DNA of 64,000 bases from Azospirillum baldaniorum (GTDB lineage: Bacteria > Pseudomonadota > Alphaproteobacteria > Azospirillales > Azospirillaceae): positions 119,673-183,672 of the forward strand of contig NZ_CP022256.1 of assembly GCF_003119195.2 (NCBI RefSeq), written 5' to 3'. The notes below the pieces were generated by a model. The model was not told the origin of the DNA. It did not search any database and saw nothing but the letters and a program-made list of their open reading frames with translations. The position numbers were made by a program, and so were the translations under genes. Shown piece after piece: positions 23,937-32,149 of this stretch; position 1 is the first letter of the stretch, and every line of letters starts with the position of its first letter.

Positions 23937-25700
23937 TCATGTCTGCCGTGTCCCCAGCGGCTCGACCGGACGCACGATGTCGTACTTCATCAGATGGACG
24001 AGGCTGCGCACCAGCAGGATTTGACGCTCCGTCGGAACCAGACCCGCCAGTTCCCCCACCCTGCGCCCCGGCGGGTCCAGCGCATCGATCGCCAGGGCGA
24101 TGTCGGCGGTCGGGGAGAGCAGCAGGTTGCGCGCCGGCGAGTTCATCGGGTCGCCATGGAGCATCGCCAGGGCCTCCATCGCCGCGGCCCGCGTGACGCC
24201 CGGGGCGCGGACCAGCCGCATCCCCGGCTCCAGCGTGCGCGAGGGATAGGCCTGGAACATGCGCAGCGGGTCGGGGCGCAGCGGGTTGCCGTCACCGTCG
24301 CGGCGCGGCGCGCGTTCCTGGGCATGGCGGCGGATGTCGGCGAGCTGACGCCAGACGTCCAGATACTGCGGGATGATGGCTTTCCAGTCGAAGACGGCGG
24401 CGGCGCGGGCGCGTCCCGCCTCTCCCATGCGGCGGCGCAGGCCGGGGTCGACGGCCAGCAGCGCGTAGGCTTCGGCCGCGGCCTCCACATCCACCGCGGT
24501 GATCTGCGAGGCGCGGGCGATGAAATGGTCGTAGCTGTCCAGGCCGGCGTCGTAGCGGTCGGCAAGGTCGGGCGCGAAGCCCGGTGGCGGCAGAACGGTC
24601 GGCACACGGAAGCCGTCCACACCATGGCGCACCGTCTCGCGGTAGCCGTTCCAGTCGGTGACGACGCAGGGCAACCCGGCGGCCATCGCCTCCACCGGGG
24701 TGATTCCGAAGGTCTCCTGGATGTTGTCCACCAGCGACGTGAACAGATCGGCGACCGCCCAGATCCGGGTCCGCACATCCGGCTTGCGACCGTCCAGGAA
24801 GATGGCGTTGACGCTGGGGCAATAGCGCCGGGCTCCCTCAATGAAGGCGGCGGCGATGGAGTCGTTGCCGAACCAGCCGGCCTGGATCAGGTGCAGCCGC
24901 TTGCCGGTCCGCTGGGCGGCCCGCTCCAGAGCCTGATACATCGGTATGGGGTGCGCCTTGGCGTGGAAGCTGAGACGCCCCACGAACAGGACCGCCACAT
25001 CCTCCTCGCCGATGCCGAGCGCCGCGCGCTCCGCCGCGCGGACGGACGGATCGAAGCGGAAGGCGTCCGTGTCGACGCCGAGCGGGATCACCGGCAGGTT
25101 CGGAAGCGGCACCTCGGCGGCCCCCAGCCGGTCGCGCAGATACTCCGCATAAGGCTGAAGGACCGCCTCGACCGAGGAGCGGGCCGCCCAGGAGGTGCAG
25201 ATCACCGCGTCCCACGGCTGAATCGGCGCGGTGGCCAGGGCGCCCAAGGCTTGCGGGGACTCCGACGTGGTGTGGGTGATGCCGCACAGGCTGTAAGCCC
25301 GCTGGTCGCGGGACCGTCGGCGCCAGGCGAACTGGTCGATGCCCGGTCCCGGCAGGAACAGGCATCCCACGTTGGCGAGGCGCGACGGTTCCCCGGTCAA
25401 ATACAGCTCCACCTTGCGGCCCGGCGCGTGTCTGTCCGCAAGATCCATGAACAGCCGCGCCAGTGGCGGACCATCGACGTGGCAGGCGAAACGGTCCAGC
25501 CCGGAATGCCGGAAGAAACCGATCAGGAAGGATTCCCCCGCGACATGGCGCCCCTTCAGATCGGTCCGCGCGGTCTCGTAACCTTCGGGATGGAAGTAGA
25601 TGGCGGCGTTGGACACGGGCGGCGGGCTTTCCGGAAAATGGCAAAAGGGATGGTCGATGAACCGGGAGAGTAGCGGGGCCTCGCCAACCGGGCAACGCAC
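23937..25700 (-). CDS. family 4 glycosyltransferase
   Basis: GT-B glycosyltransferase of up to 587 residues. The N-terminal acceptor half opens with VSNAAIYFHPEGYETA and the donor half includes VAVLFVGRLSFHAKAHP, HLIQAGWFGNDS and ETFGITPVEAMAAGLPCVV, the usual E-x7-E site. About 130 residues after the catalytic domain (PLRPDPLRMFQAYPSRTLEP onward) are helical and not recognised. The ATG at 25700 begins 3 nt after the stop of the upstream gene; a GTG at 25616 starting at VSNAAIY is the better family fit and cannot be excluded. Being in the rhamnose operon, it may be a rhamnosyltransferase, which is an inference. Confidence 0.83.
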   Translation of the reverse strand: MRCPVGEAPLLSRFIDHPFCHFPESPPPVSNAAIYFHPEGYETARTDLKGRHVAGESFLIGFFRHSGLDRFACHVDGPPLARLFMDLADRHAPGRKVELYLTGEPSRLANVGCLFLPGPGIDQFAWRRRSRDQRAYSLCGITHTTSESPQALGALATAPIQPWDAVICTSWAARSSVEAVLQPYAEYLRDRLGAAEVPLPNLPVIPLGVDTDAFRFDPSVRAAERAALGIGEEDVAVLFVGRLSFHAKAHPIPMYQALERAAQRTGKRLHLIQAGWFGNDSIAAAFIEGARRYCPSVNAIFLDGRKPDVRTRIWAVADLFTSLVDNIQETFGITPVEAMAAGLPCVVTDWNGYRETVRHGVDGFRVPTVLPPPGFAPDLADRYDAGLDSYDHFIARASQITAVDVEAAAEAYALLAVDPGLRRRMGEAGRARAAAVFDWKAIIPQYLDVWRQLADIRRHAQERAPRRDGDGNPLRPDPLRMFQAYPSRTLEPGMRLVRAPGVTRAAAMEALAMLHGDPMNSPARNLLLSPTADIALAIDALDPPGRRVGELAGLVPTERQILLVRSLVHLMKYDIVRPVEPLGTRQT

Positions 25701-25703
25701 AGC

Positions 25704-28643
25704 TTAGCCGCCTCCCCCACCCGGAGCGGGGAAGCGGGCGTACAGGCCGGACAGCGCTCCCGTGCCGAGGGCGCCTTCCCATTTGCGGCGGAACAGGGTG
25801 TCCTCCTCCAGCCCGCCGCTTGGCGTGTTCGCGGGAACCCCCAGCGCTGCGGGTCCGGCGTGGCGAAGGACGGCGAAGGGCGTGCAGACGTTGCGGTAGC
25901 CGTGGATCAGGGCCGACAGGCAAAGGTCGGATACGGCGCGGCCCGGCGAGAACCGGGGATCGAAGCCTCCCAGCTCCTTCAGCACCGTCCGGCGCACCGC
26001 CAGGACGGCGCCGGGCACCGCCGCGCAGTTGCGCACGCAGTCCGTTTCCCCGCCCAGCGGGGCCATGGCGCCGTCCGCAGCGATGCCGAGACCGGCCCGG
26101 ACGATCCTTCCGTCGGGGGCGCGCAGCGCCGCTCCCGCCACGCCGATGTCGGGCGACCGGGCCAGATCGACCAGCGCGCTCAGCCAGTCCGGGGCCGCGG
26201 GCTCCACCGCCTCATCCAGAAGGACCAGCAGATCCGTGCGGGATTGCGCGATGGCCGCGTTCCACGCCGCCACCGCTCCATTGCCGTCCGAACCGCTCCC
26301 GTCGATCGGCAGGACATGAAGATCCGGATGGCTCGTCCGGTTCAGGACCGCGGCGGTGCGCCCGCGCAGGATCAGCGTGGCCGGCGGCTGACCCAGGCGC
26401 CCGCGGCGGACGCGGAACAGGCCGGGCCGGCCGCCGGACAGCAGCTCGGCATCGGCGCCGTAGCGGGCGGCCGCATGGTCGGCCAGGGCCTTGCGGACGC
26501 CGTCCTCGGCGCCTGCGGGGGCCGGAAGCCCATCCGGCGACTCACCCCCCTGACGGTGCAGGGCGACCGGAATGTGATGGACCCGGTCGGTGACCCGCGC
26601 GATCCGCAAAGCGAGGTCGTGCTCTGTGGCCGTGCTGAAGCCCTGGCGAAAGCCGCCAAGCCCGACGAACAGGCTTTTGCGGACCGGCATCAGACGGCCG
26701 ACATAGGGACAGGATTCCAGATGCTCCGGCGACCAGCCGGGCTTGGCGACGGGCTCCCCGCCGGGGCCGGTCCCGTCCGTGTAGAAGGCGTCGGCGTCGG
26801 GATGGCGGCCGATCGCCCGTGCGACCTCCATCAGCGCCTCCGGCTCCAGCGCGTCGGCGGGGCCGAGGAGAGCCACCCAACCGCCGGACGACATCTCCAC
26901 CGCCGTGTTGGCCGCCCCGGCGAGGCCGGGCACCTGGGCCTGCGGGCGGATGCGGATGCGCGCGTCCGTCCCGCGGAATCCGTTGGCGACGGCCCATGCT
27001 TCCGCCGCCGCCGTGCCGTCGCCGCACAGGCACAGCTCCCAGAAGGGATAGCTCTGACCGGACACGGACTGCACGCAGCGCCGCAGAGCCTCGGGCGAGA
27101 CCGGGCCGACCGGAACGACGAGGCTGATGGTCGGATGGCTGTCCAGGGCGACGACCCGGCCCCGCGCCGCCGCGTCGGGGAGCGTGCCGAGCGGGTGCCT
27201 CCAGGCCACCCGCCGGGAGGCCGCGACCCGCGCCGTGACCGGTGGAACAGGCTGGTCCAGCCCCAGTTCCGCCATGCGTTCGCGCATCCGGCGCCCGATG
27301 GCCTTGGGCGACAGGGTGCGGCGGATGTCGGCGGCGGCCCGTCTTCCCTTGGCCTCGGCCTCGCGGCGGTCGCGGCGGACGCGCGCCATCAGATCGGCCA
27401 TATGGTCGATGTCGGGATCGGCCCACAGCGCGCCGGCGGCATAGGGGCCGGTGTCCTGCCCGACGGGCACGAGCCGGCAGGCCACGGGATAGCCGTTCGT
27501 CTCGTTGAGGAAGTCGGTGCTCGCCGCGTAGTCGGTCGCGATCACTGGCTTGCCCAGATGCATGGCTTCCGCGATGTTGAGGCCGAAGCCCTCCGAGCGG
27601 TGCGGCGAAACGAAGCAGTCGGTCACCCTCTTCAGCGACAGCGTCTCCGCCTCGTCGAGCAGGCCCGGCAACAGGCGGATGTTCGGCGCCCGCGCCTCGT
27701 CGCGCAGGCGGCGCAGCCGCTCCGGATCGTGGGCGCCGGAATGATGCTTCAGCAGCAGCAGGACGCCGGGGTCCTCGCCGAAAGCCTGTTTGAAGGCCCG
27801 GATCAGGGCGAAGGGGTTCTTGCGCTCCATGTAGCTGGACACGTCGAAGACGTAGAGGAAGGTGAACACCTCGTCCGGAATGCCGAAGTGCGCCCGTCCG
27901 TGCACCGCGCGCCGGATGTCCGGCGCCACCGCATAGGGCATGACGGTCACCGGAACCGGCGACAGCGCCGCGAAGGCGTCGCGGCAGAAGGTGCTGGGTG
28001 CCCACACCTCGTCCACCGCGCCGAAGCCGCCCATCCACTCGCTGCGGAAATTGGCCAGTTCCCACACCCACAGGCCGACCGTGTAGGCGTCGTCGAGCAG
28101 CGCCCGGTCGTGCCCGCGGAAGAAATAGGGCAGCATGTCCGCATTCTGCGCCAGCAGCGTCAGCCGGTAGGGCGAGCGCGACCAGCGCCGGTTCCCGCGC
28201 AGCATCCGGGCATAGTCGTCCTGGGCCGCCCGCCCATAGACCGAGATGTCCACGTCCTGCGTCCAGACCGGCAGGCCGGAGGCCCGCGCCGCCGCGGCAT
28301 AGGCGCGCGCCGCCGTCCCCAGCCCGGTTTGGGCGGACAGCGGCCCGAAGAGGGAGATCGCGCAGGGCTTGGCGGCGAAGGCCGCGGGCGCGCAACGACG
28401 CCCGGCGTAGGGGGTGAGGCCCGGAGCCGCCCGCCCCTCCCGCCAGCCATAGGCCGCGTAGTGATGAAAGCCGGATGGAAGCTGTCCGGTCTCCACGGCG
28501 GCCCGCACGTCCGGGTTCAGGGCGAGGTAGCCGTGTTCGTCGAACCCTTCGGCCTGGATGGGCGAAAGCCCGTCCTCCGGATCATCCTGGCTGGCGAGAC
28601 GCAGCAGCCGATCAATGGCGGGAAACCGGTCCGGACAATCCAC
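25704..28643 (-). CDS. bifunctional glycosyltransferase (GT4 plus GT2) with N-terminal NPDVRAA module
   Basis: A protein of about 979 residues. After a short lead it has a module of about 40 residues, FDEHGYLALNPDVRAAVETG followed by HHYAAYGWREGRA, shared with the small gene at 31453. Next comes a GT4 domain with TFLYVFDVSSYMERKNPFAL and PHRSEGFGLNIAEAMHLGKP. The C-terminal third is a GT2-like domain (ISLVVPVGPVSPEALRRCV, PYVGRLMPVRKSLFVGLGGF), followed by a second short GT2-like stretch (GAVLAVRRTVLKELGGFDPR). The open frame reaches 28877, but its first part overlaps the gmd gene upstream. The GTG at 28643 lies 44 nt after that gene and gives a sensible N terminus; the exact start is uncertain. 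Confidence 0.78.
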   Translation of the reverse strand: MDCPDRFPAIDRLLRLASQDDPEDGLSPIQAEGFDEHGYLALNPDVRAAVETGQLPSGFHHYAAYGWREGRAAPGLTPYAGRRCAPAAFAAKPCAISLFGPLSAQTGLGTAARAYAAAARASGLPVWTQDVDISVYGRAAQDDYARMLRGNRRWSRSPYRLTLLAQNADMLPYFFRGHDRALLDDAYTVGLWVWELANFRSEWMGGFGAVDEVWAPSTFCRDAFAALSPVPVTVMPYAVAPDIRRAVHGRAHFGIPDEVFTFLYVFDVSSYMERKNPFALIRAFKQAFGEDPGVLLLLKHHSGAHDPERLRRLRDEARAPNIRLLPGLLDEAETLSLKRVTDCFVSPHRSEGFGLNIAEAMHLGKPVIATDYAASTDFLNETNGYPVACRLVPVGQDTGPYAAGALWADPDIDHMADLMARVRRDRREAEAKGRRAAADIRRTLSPKAIGRRMRERMAELGLDQPVPPVTARVAASRRVAWRHPLGTLPDAAARGRVVALDSHPTISLVVPVGPVSPEALRRCVQSVSGQSYPFWELCLCGDGTAAAEAWAVANGFRGTDARIRIRPQAQVPGLAGAANTAVEMSSGGWVALLGPADALEPEALMEVARAIGRHPDADAFYTDGTGPGGEPVAKPGWSPEHLESCPYVGRLMPVRKSLFVGLGGFRQGFSTATEHDLALRIARVTDRVHHIPVALHRQGGESPDGLPAPAGAEDGVRKALADHAAARYGADAELLSGGRPGLFRVRRGRLGQPPATLILRGRTAAVLNRTSHPDLHVLPIDGSGSDGNGAVAAWNAAIAQSRTDLLVLLDEAVEPAAPDWLSALVDLARSPDIGVAGAALRAPDGRIVRAGLGIAADGAMAPLGGETDCVRNCAAVPGAVLAVRRTVLKELGGFDPRFSPGRAVSDLCLSALIHGYRNVCTPFAVLRHAGPAALGVPANTPSGGLEEDTLFRRKWEGALGTGALSGLYARFPAPGGGGG

Positions 28644-28687
28644 GGTGCGGCGCCTTTTTCCGGTTCGGCGTTGCCGGCCTCGTCCGT

Positions 28688-29674
28688 TCAGGTCAACGGC
28701 GGAACGCCGGGATGACCACCCTCCAGTTCGACCTGGATCAGACGGGTAACCAGTTCCGGCATCGCGATCCGGGTGCTCCAGCCCAGCCGCTCGCGGGCCT
28801 TGGCCGGGTTGCCGCGGCTGCACGCCACGTCGGTCGGACGGCAATGGGCCTCGGTCTGCACCACGTGGTCGCGCCAATCCAGGTCGAAATGCGCGAAGGC
28901 CAGCCGGACGAACTCCTCAAGAGTCGTCGTGATTCCGGTCGCCAGGATGTAGTCGTCCGCCGCGTCCTGCTGCAGCATGCGCCACATCGCGTCGACATAT
29001 TCCGGCGCCCAGCCCCAGTCGCGGGCCACCGACAGGTTGCCCAGCTCCAGCCGCTCCGCCTCGCCGCGGGCCACCGCGACGGCGCCCCGGATGATCTTGC
29101 GCGTCACGAAGCGCTCGGGCCGCAGGGGCGATTCATGGCTGTACAGGATGCCCGACCCCGCGTGCAGCCCATAGGCCTGCCGGTAGGTGGCGATCAGCCC
29201 GTGGGCCGCCGCCTTGGCCACCGCGTAGGGGCTGCTCGGGCGCGGCGGCGCGTCCTCCGTCGCCGGGACCGCGCTGGTGTCGCCGAACATCTCCGAGGAG
29301 GAGGCGTGGAACAGCCGCGCCGAGGGCGCCTGTTGGCGGATCGCCTCCAGGATGTTCAGCGTCGAGGTCAGGATGCTGCCGAACGCCGCCGCCGGCTGCG
29401 CGAAGGACAGCCCCACCGACGACTGCGCTGCCAGATGATAGATTTCCCTGGGCGAGACCGCCCCGATCACCCGCTCCACCGCCGCCGCGTCCTGCGGCGC
29501 CACGGCATGGATCGTCACCCGCTCCCGGATTCCAAGGGCGTCCAGCGTTGAATAGGAGGCACCGGCGAGGTCCCGCGTCGTGCCGTGCACGGCGTAGCCC
29601 CGCTCCAGAAGAAAGCGCGCAAGATAGCTGCCGTCCTGCCCGCACACCCCGAAAATCAGCGCCGTCCGCGTCAT
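28688..29674 (-). CDS. gmd: GDP-mannose 4,6-dehydratase, second copy
   Basis: Short-chain dehydrogenase of 328 residues predicted to make GDP-4-keto-6-deoxymannose. Motifs are LIFGVCGQDGSYLARFLLE, HASSSEMFGDTSAV, SSPYAVAKAAAHGLI (Tyr/Lys), YSHESPLRPERFVTRKII and ARDWGWAPEYVDAMWRMLQQ. It differs from the first Gmd (7916) through most of its length, so it is not a recent duplicate. It heads the long minus-strand operon that also makes dTDP-rhamnose. With no second Fcl nearby, its product might be reduced to GDP-rhamnose or another 6-deoxyhexose by an enzyme elsewhere, or shared with fcl. Confidence 0.88.
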   Translation of the reverse strand: MTRTALIFGVCGQDGSYLARFLLERGYAVHGTTRDLAGASYSTLDALGIRERVTIHAVAPQDAAAVERVIGAVSPREIYHLAAQSSVGLSFAQPAAAFGSILTSTLNILEAIRQQAPSARLFHASSSEMFGDTSAVPATEDAPPRPSSPYAVAKAAAHGLIATYRQAYGLHAGSGILYSHESPLRPERFVTRKIIRGAVAVARGEAERLELGNLSVARDWGWAPEYVDAMWRMLQQDAADDYILATGITTTLEEFVRLAFAHFDLDWRDHVVQTEAHCRPTDVACSRGNPAKARERLGWSTRIAMPELVTRLIQVELEGGHPGVPPLT

Positions 29675-29982
29675 CGCGCGATCCCCGGCGCCCTGACGGT
29701 CACAACACGGACGGTCATAACAACCCTGCTCAATGCTCTCTCCCGTCCCCGCCGCCAGCCCTCATCAGCCGACCGGCAGGACCAAACCGGCAGACATCGC
29801 GCCGTCAGCTCTACGCCTTGGGGCTTCAAAGGTGGTGAAACCTACAGCCTCGTCCGCGAATCCGTCAACAGATACGGGTCGTCACGGCCGCCCCGGCGGC
29901 GGCGACGCCTTCCTTGCCCGGAGCGTGCAGATGTGGCATGTCGGGACACGTCCGGCTCGAAGCCTTCGGAGAGAGCAACCGC
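29675..29982. promoter_or_regulatory. divergent intergenic region between gmd copy 2 and the phosphomannomutase gene
   Basis: A 308-bp gap with no supported gene. It contains a 13-bp near-perfect direct repeat, GACGGTCACAACA (29695-29707) and GACGGTCATAACA (29710-29722), close to the start of the minus-strand operon, possibly a regulator site. GGAGAGAGCAACCGC before 29983 is the ribosome-binding site of the plus-strand gene. Confidence 0.35.
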
Positions 29983-31389
29983 ATGTCCCTGGCCCACACC
30001 TTCCATCCGACATTGCTGCGCGAGTACGACATCCGCGGCATCGTCGGCACGACGCTCACGACCGCGGACGCGCGCGCGGTGGGCCGCGCCTTCGGGACGA
30101 TGATCGTGCGCAAGGGCGGCACGACCGCCTGCATCGGCTATGACGGGCGGCACAGCTCGCCGGAACTGGAGGAGGCGCTGGTCGACGGGCTGGTCTCCAC
30201 CGGCCTGCGGGTGACGCGCATCGGGCTCGGCCCCACCCCCATGCTCTACTTCGCCACCCGCGACCGCGAGGCCGACGGCGGCATCATGATCACCGGCTCG
30301 CACAACCCGCCGGAGTACAACGGCATCAAGATGATGCTCGGCAAGGGGCCGGTCTACGGCGCGATGATCCAGGAGCTCGGCGCCATCGCCGCCGCCGGCG
30401 ACTACGCCACCGGCGCCGGCAGCGCCGAGCGCGTCGACGTCCAGGACGCCTACGTCGCCCGCCTGCTCAAGGACTACGACGGCGTGCGCGACCTCAAGAT
30501 CGCCTGGGACGCCGGCAACGGCGCCACCGGCGAGATCCTGCGCCGCCTGACCGCCACGCTGCCCGGCGAGCACATCCTGCTGTTCGACGCCATCGACGGC
30601 GACTTCCCCAACCACCACCCCGACCCCACCGTCGAGAAGAACCTCGTCGACCTGAAGAAGGCGGTCGCCGAGCACGGCTGCGACATCGGCATCGGCTTCG
30701 ACGGCGACGGCGACCGCATCGGCGCCATCGACCATCTCGGCCGCGTCGTCTGGGGCGACCAGCTGGTGGCGATCTACGCCGCCGACGTGCTGAAGAGCCA
30801 CCCCGGCGCCACCATCATCGCCGACGTCAAGGCCAGCCAGACGCTGTTCGACGAGATCGCCCGGCTCGGCGGCCAGCCGCTGATGTGGAAGACCGGCCAC
30901 TCCCTGCTCAAGGCCAAGATGGCCGAGACCGGCTCGCCGCTGGCCGGCGAGATGTCCGGCCACATCTTCTTCGCCGACAAATGGTACGGCTTCGACGACG
31001 CGCTCTACTGCGCGGTGCGCCTGATCGGCCAGGTCAGCCGCTCCGGCGGCCCGCTGGCGGCGCTGCGCGACCGCCTGCCCGAGGTGATCAACACCCCGGA
31101 GACCCGCTTCCAGGCCGACGAGGAGCGCAAGTTCCAGGTCGTCCGCGAGGTCAAGGAGCGCCTCAAGGCCGAGGGCGCCCAGGTCAACGACATCGACGGC
31201 GTGCGCGTCCAGACCCCCGACGGCTGGTGGCTGCTGCGCGCCTCCAACACCCAGGACGTCCTGGTCGCCCGCGCGGAGTCCTCCACCCAGGACGGCCTGG
31301 AGCGCCTCAAGAGCATGGTCGTCGCCCAGCTCGAAGCCTCCGGCCTCGAAGCCCCCTCCTTCGAAAACGGCGGTAACGCTGCCCACTGA
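29983..31389 (+). CDS. manB: phosphomannomutase/phosphoglucomutase
   Basis: Interconverts hexose 6-phosphate and hexose 1-phosphate, supplying mannose 1-phosphate for GDP-mannose and glucose 1-phosphate for dTDP-glucose. The 468-residue enzyme has the phosphoserine loop ITGSHNPPEYNG, the metal loop GFDGDGDRIG, the sugar-binding GEMSGHIFFADKW and the phosphate-binding LLRASNTQDVLVARAES. The start at MSLAHTFHPTLLREYDIRG has a GGAGAG ribosome-binding site; upstream in-frame sequence is not conserved in appearance. In Azospirillum and rhizobia such enzymes are also called ExoC or AlgC-like. It feeds both the Gmd and RfbA branches in this window. Confidence 0.9.
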   Translation: MSLAHTFHPTLLREYDIRGIVGTTLTTADARAVGRAFGTMIVRKGGTTACIGYDGRHSSPELEEALVDGLVSTGLRVTRIGLGPTPMLYFATRDREADGGIMITGSHNPPEYNGIKMMLGKGPVYGAMIQELGAIAAAGDYATGAGSAERVDVQDAYVARLLKDYDGVRDLKIAWDAGNGATGEILRRLTATLPGEHILLFDAIDGDFPNHHPDPTVEKNLVDLKKAVAEHGCDIGIGFDGDGDRIGAIDHLGRVVWGDQLVAIYAADVLKSHPGATIIADVKASQTLFDEIARLGGQPLMWKTGHSLLKAKMAETGSPLAGEMSGHIFFADKWYGFDDALYCAVRLIGQVSRSGGPLAALRDRLPEVINTPETRFQADEERKFQVVREVKERLKAEGAQVNDIDGVRVQTPDGWWLLRASNTQDVLVARAESSTQDGLERLKSMVVAQLEASGLEAPSFENGGNAAH

Positions 31390-31390
31390 G

Positions 31391-31432
31391 GCGGATGGAC
31401 CATGGTGGCCCCGGCCATCATGGTCCATCCGC
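31391..31432. terminator. long perfect inverted repeat after manB
   Basis: Arms 31391-31404 (GCGGATGGACCATG) and 31419-31432 (CATGGTCCATCCGC) are perfectly complementary over 14 bp. The inner segment (GTGGCC / GGCCAT) extends the pairing to nearly the whole 42 nt. It begins 1 nt after the manB stop. No T-tract follows, so it is either a factor-assisted terminator or an mRNA-stabilising hairpin. Confidence 0.65.
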
Positions 31433-31452
31433 AAGGCGGGCCCTGAGTCCGG

Positions 31453-32136
31453 ATGGCACCCATGACGGCCGACGGCATCGCCGGTTTGCTTGAAGACCTG
31501 ATGCGGGCACTTGCGGAACGCGACGGCGCCGCCCGCCGCTTGGCGGTGGTGGATGACCGAATCCGGGAGCTGTCGGCCCGCCTCCTCGGGCGCGAGGCCC
31601 CTCTACCCCTTCCCCTGCCCGAGACCGGCGGCCTGCCTGCCCCCGGCGCGCGCAGGACTGACGATCCGCCACCGCCGCCAACCGGTCCCGGTGGTGAGGA
31701 CGATCCCCACGCCCAGCGGCGCGAGCGGGCGGACACCATCCAGGAACTGGAAGCGCGGAACGAGGAGTTGGCCCAGGCCCTTGGCCGGCATCTGGTCACG
31801 TTGGCCCAGGCCGAGGACAACGTCGACCGCCTGTTCCAGAGGATCGACGCGTTGGAGCGGGACGCGGCCGAGACGTCCCGCCGGCTGGCCGAACTGGGCG
31901 CCGGGGTAGAGAATCGCGACCGGCAGATCGCCCGGCTGGTTCTGGACGCGGTGGCCCGGGGCGTGGCCCTGCGCCCGGACGGCTTCGACGAGGAGGCCTA
32001 TCTGGCGCACAACCCCGACATCCGCGCCGCGCTCCAGGGCGCTCCGGCGGGCCGCGCCCTGGAGCATTGGCTCCGCTGGGGCGTCCAGGAAGGCCGGCGG
32101 ACGCAGTTCCGCCGGCTTCCCATCAACGGCCAGTGA
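31453..32136 (+). CDS. coiled-coil protein with C-terminal NPDIRAA module
   Basis: A protein of 227 residues and unknown function. The first 50 residues and residues about 95-165 are heptad-rich and charged (ERADTIQELEARNEELAQAL, FQRIDALERDAAETSRRLAE), indicating coiled coil. A Pro-rich linker (APLPLPLPETGGLPAPGA) separates the two. The last 50 residues hold DGFDEEAYLAHNPDIRAALQ and HWLRWGVQEGRRTQF, the same module as at the N terminus of the GT at 25704. No signal peptide or membrane helix is seen. It may be an adaptor that links or positions glycosyltransferases. The start could also be the ATG at 31462. It converges with the triple GT4 gene 14 nt away. Confidence 0.65.
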   Translation: MAPMTADGIAGLLEDLMRALAERDGAARRLAVVDDRIRELSARLLGREAPLPLPLPETGGLPAPGARRTDDPPPPPTGPGGEDDPHAQRRERADTIQELEARNEELAQALGRHLVTLAQAEDNVDRLFQRIDALERDAAETSRRLAELGAGVENRDRQIARLVLDAVARGVALRPDGFDEEAYLAHNPDIRAALQGAPAGRALEHWLRWGVQEGRRTQFRRLPINGQ

Positions 32137-32149
32137 CCATCCCTCGCCC

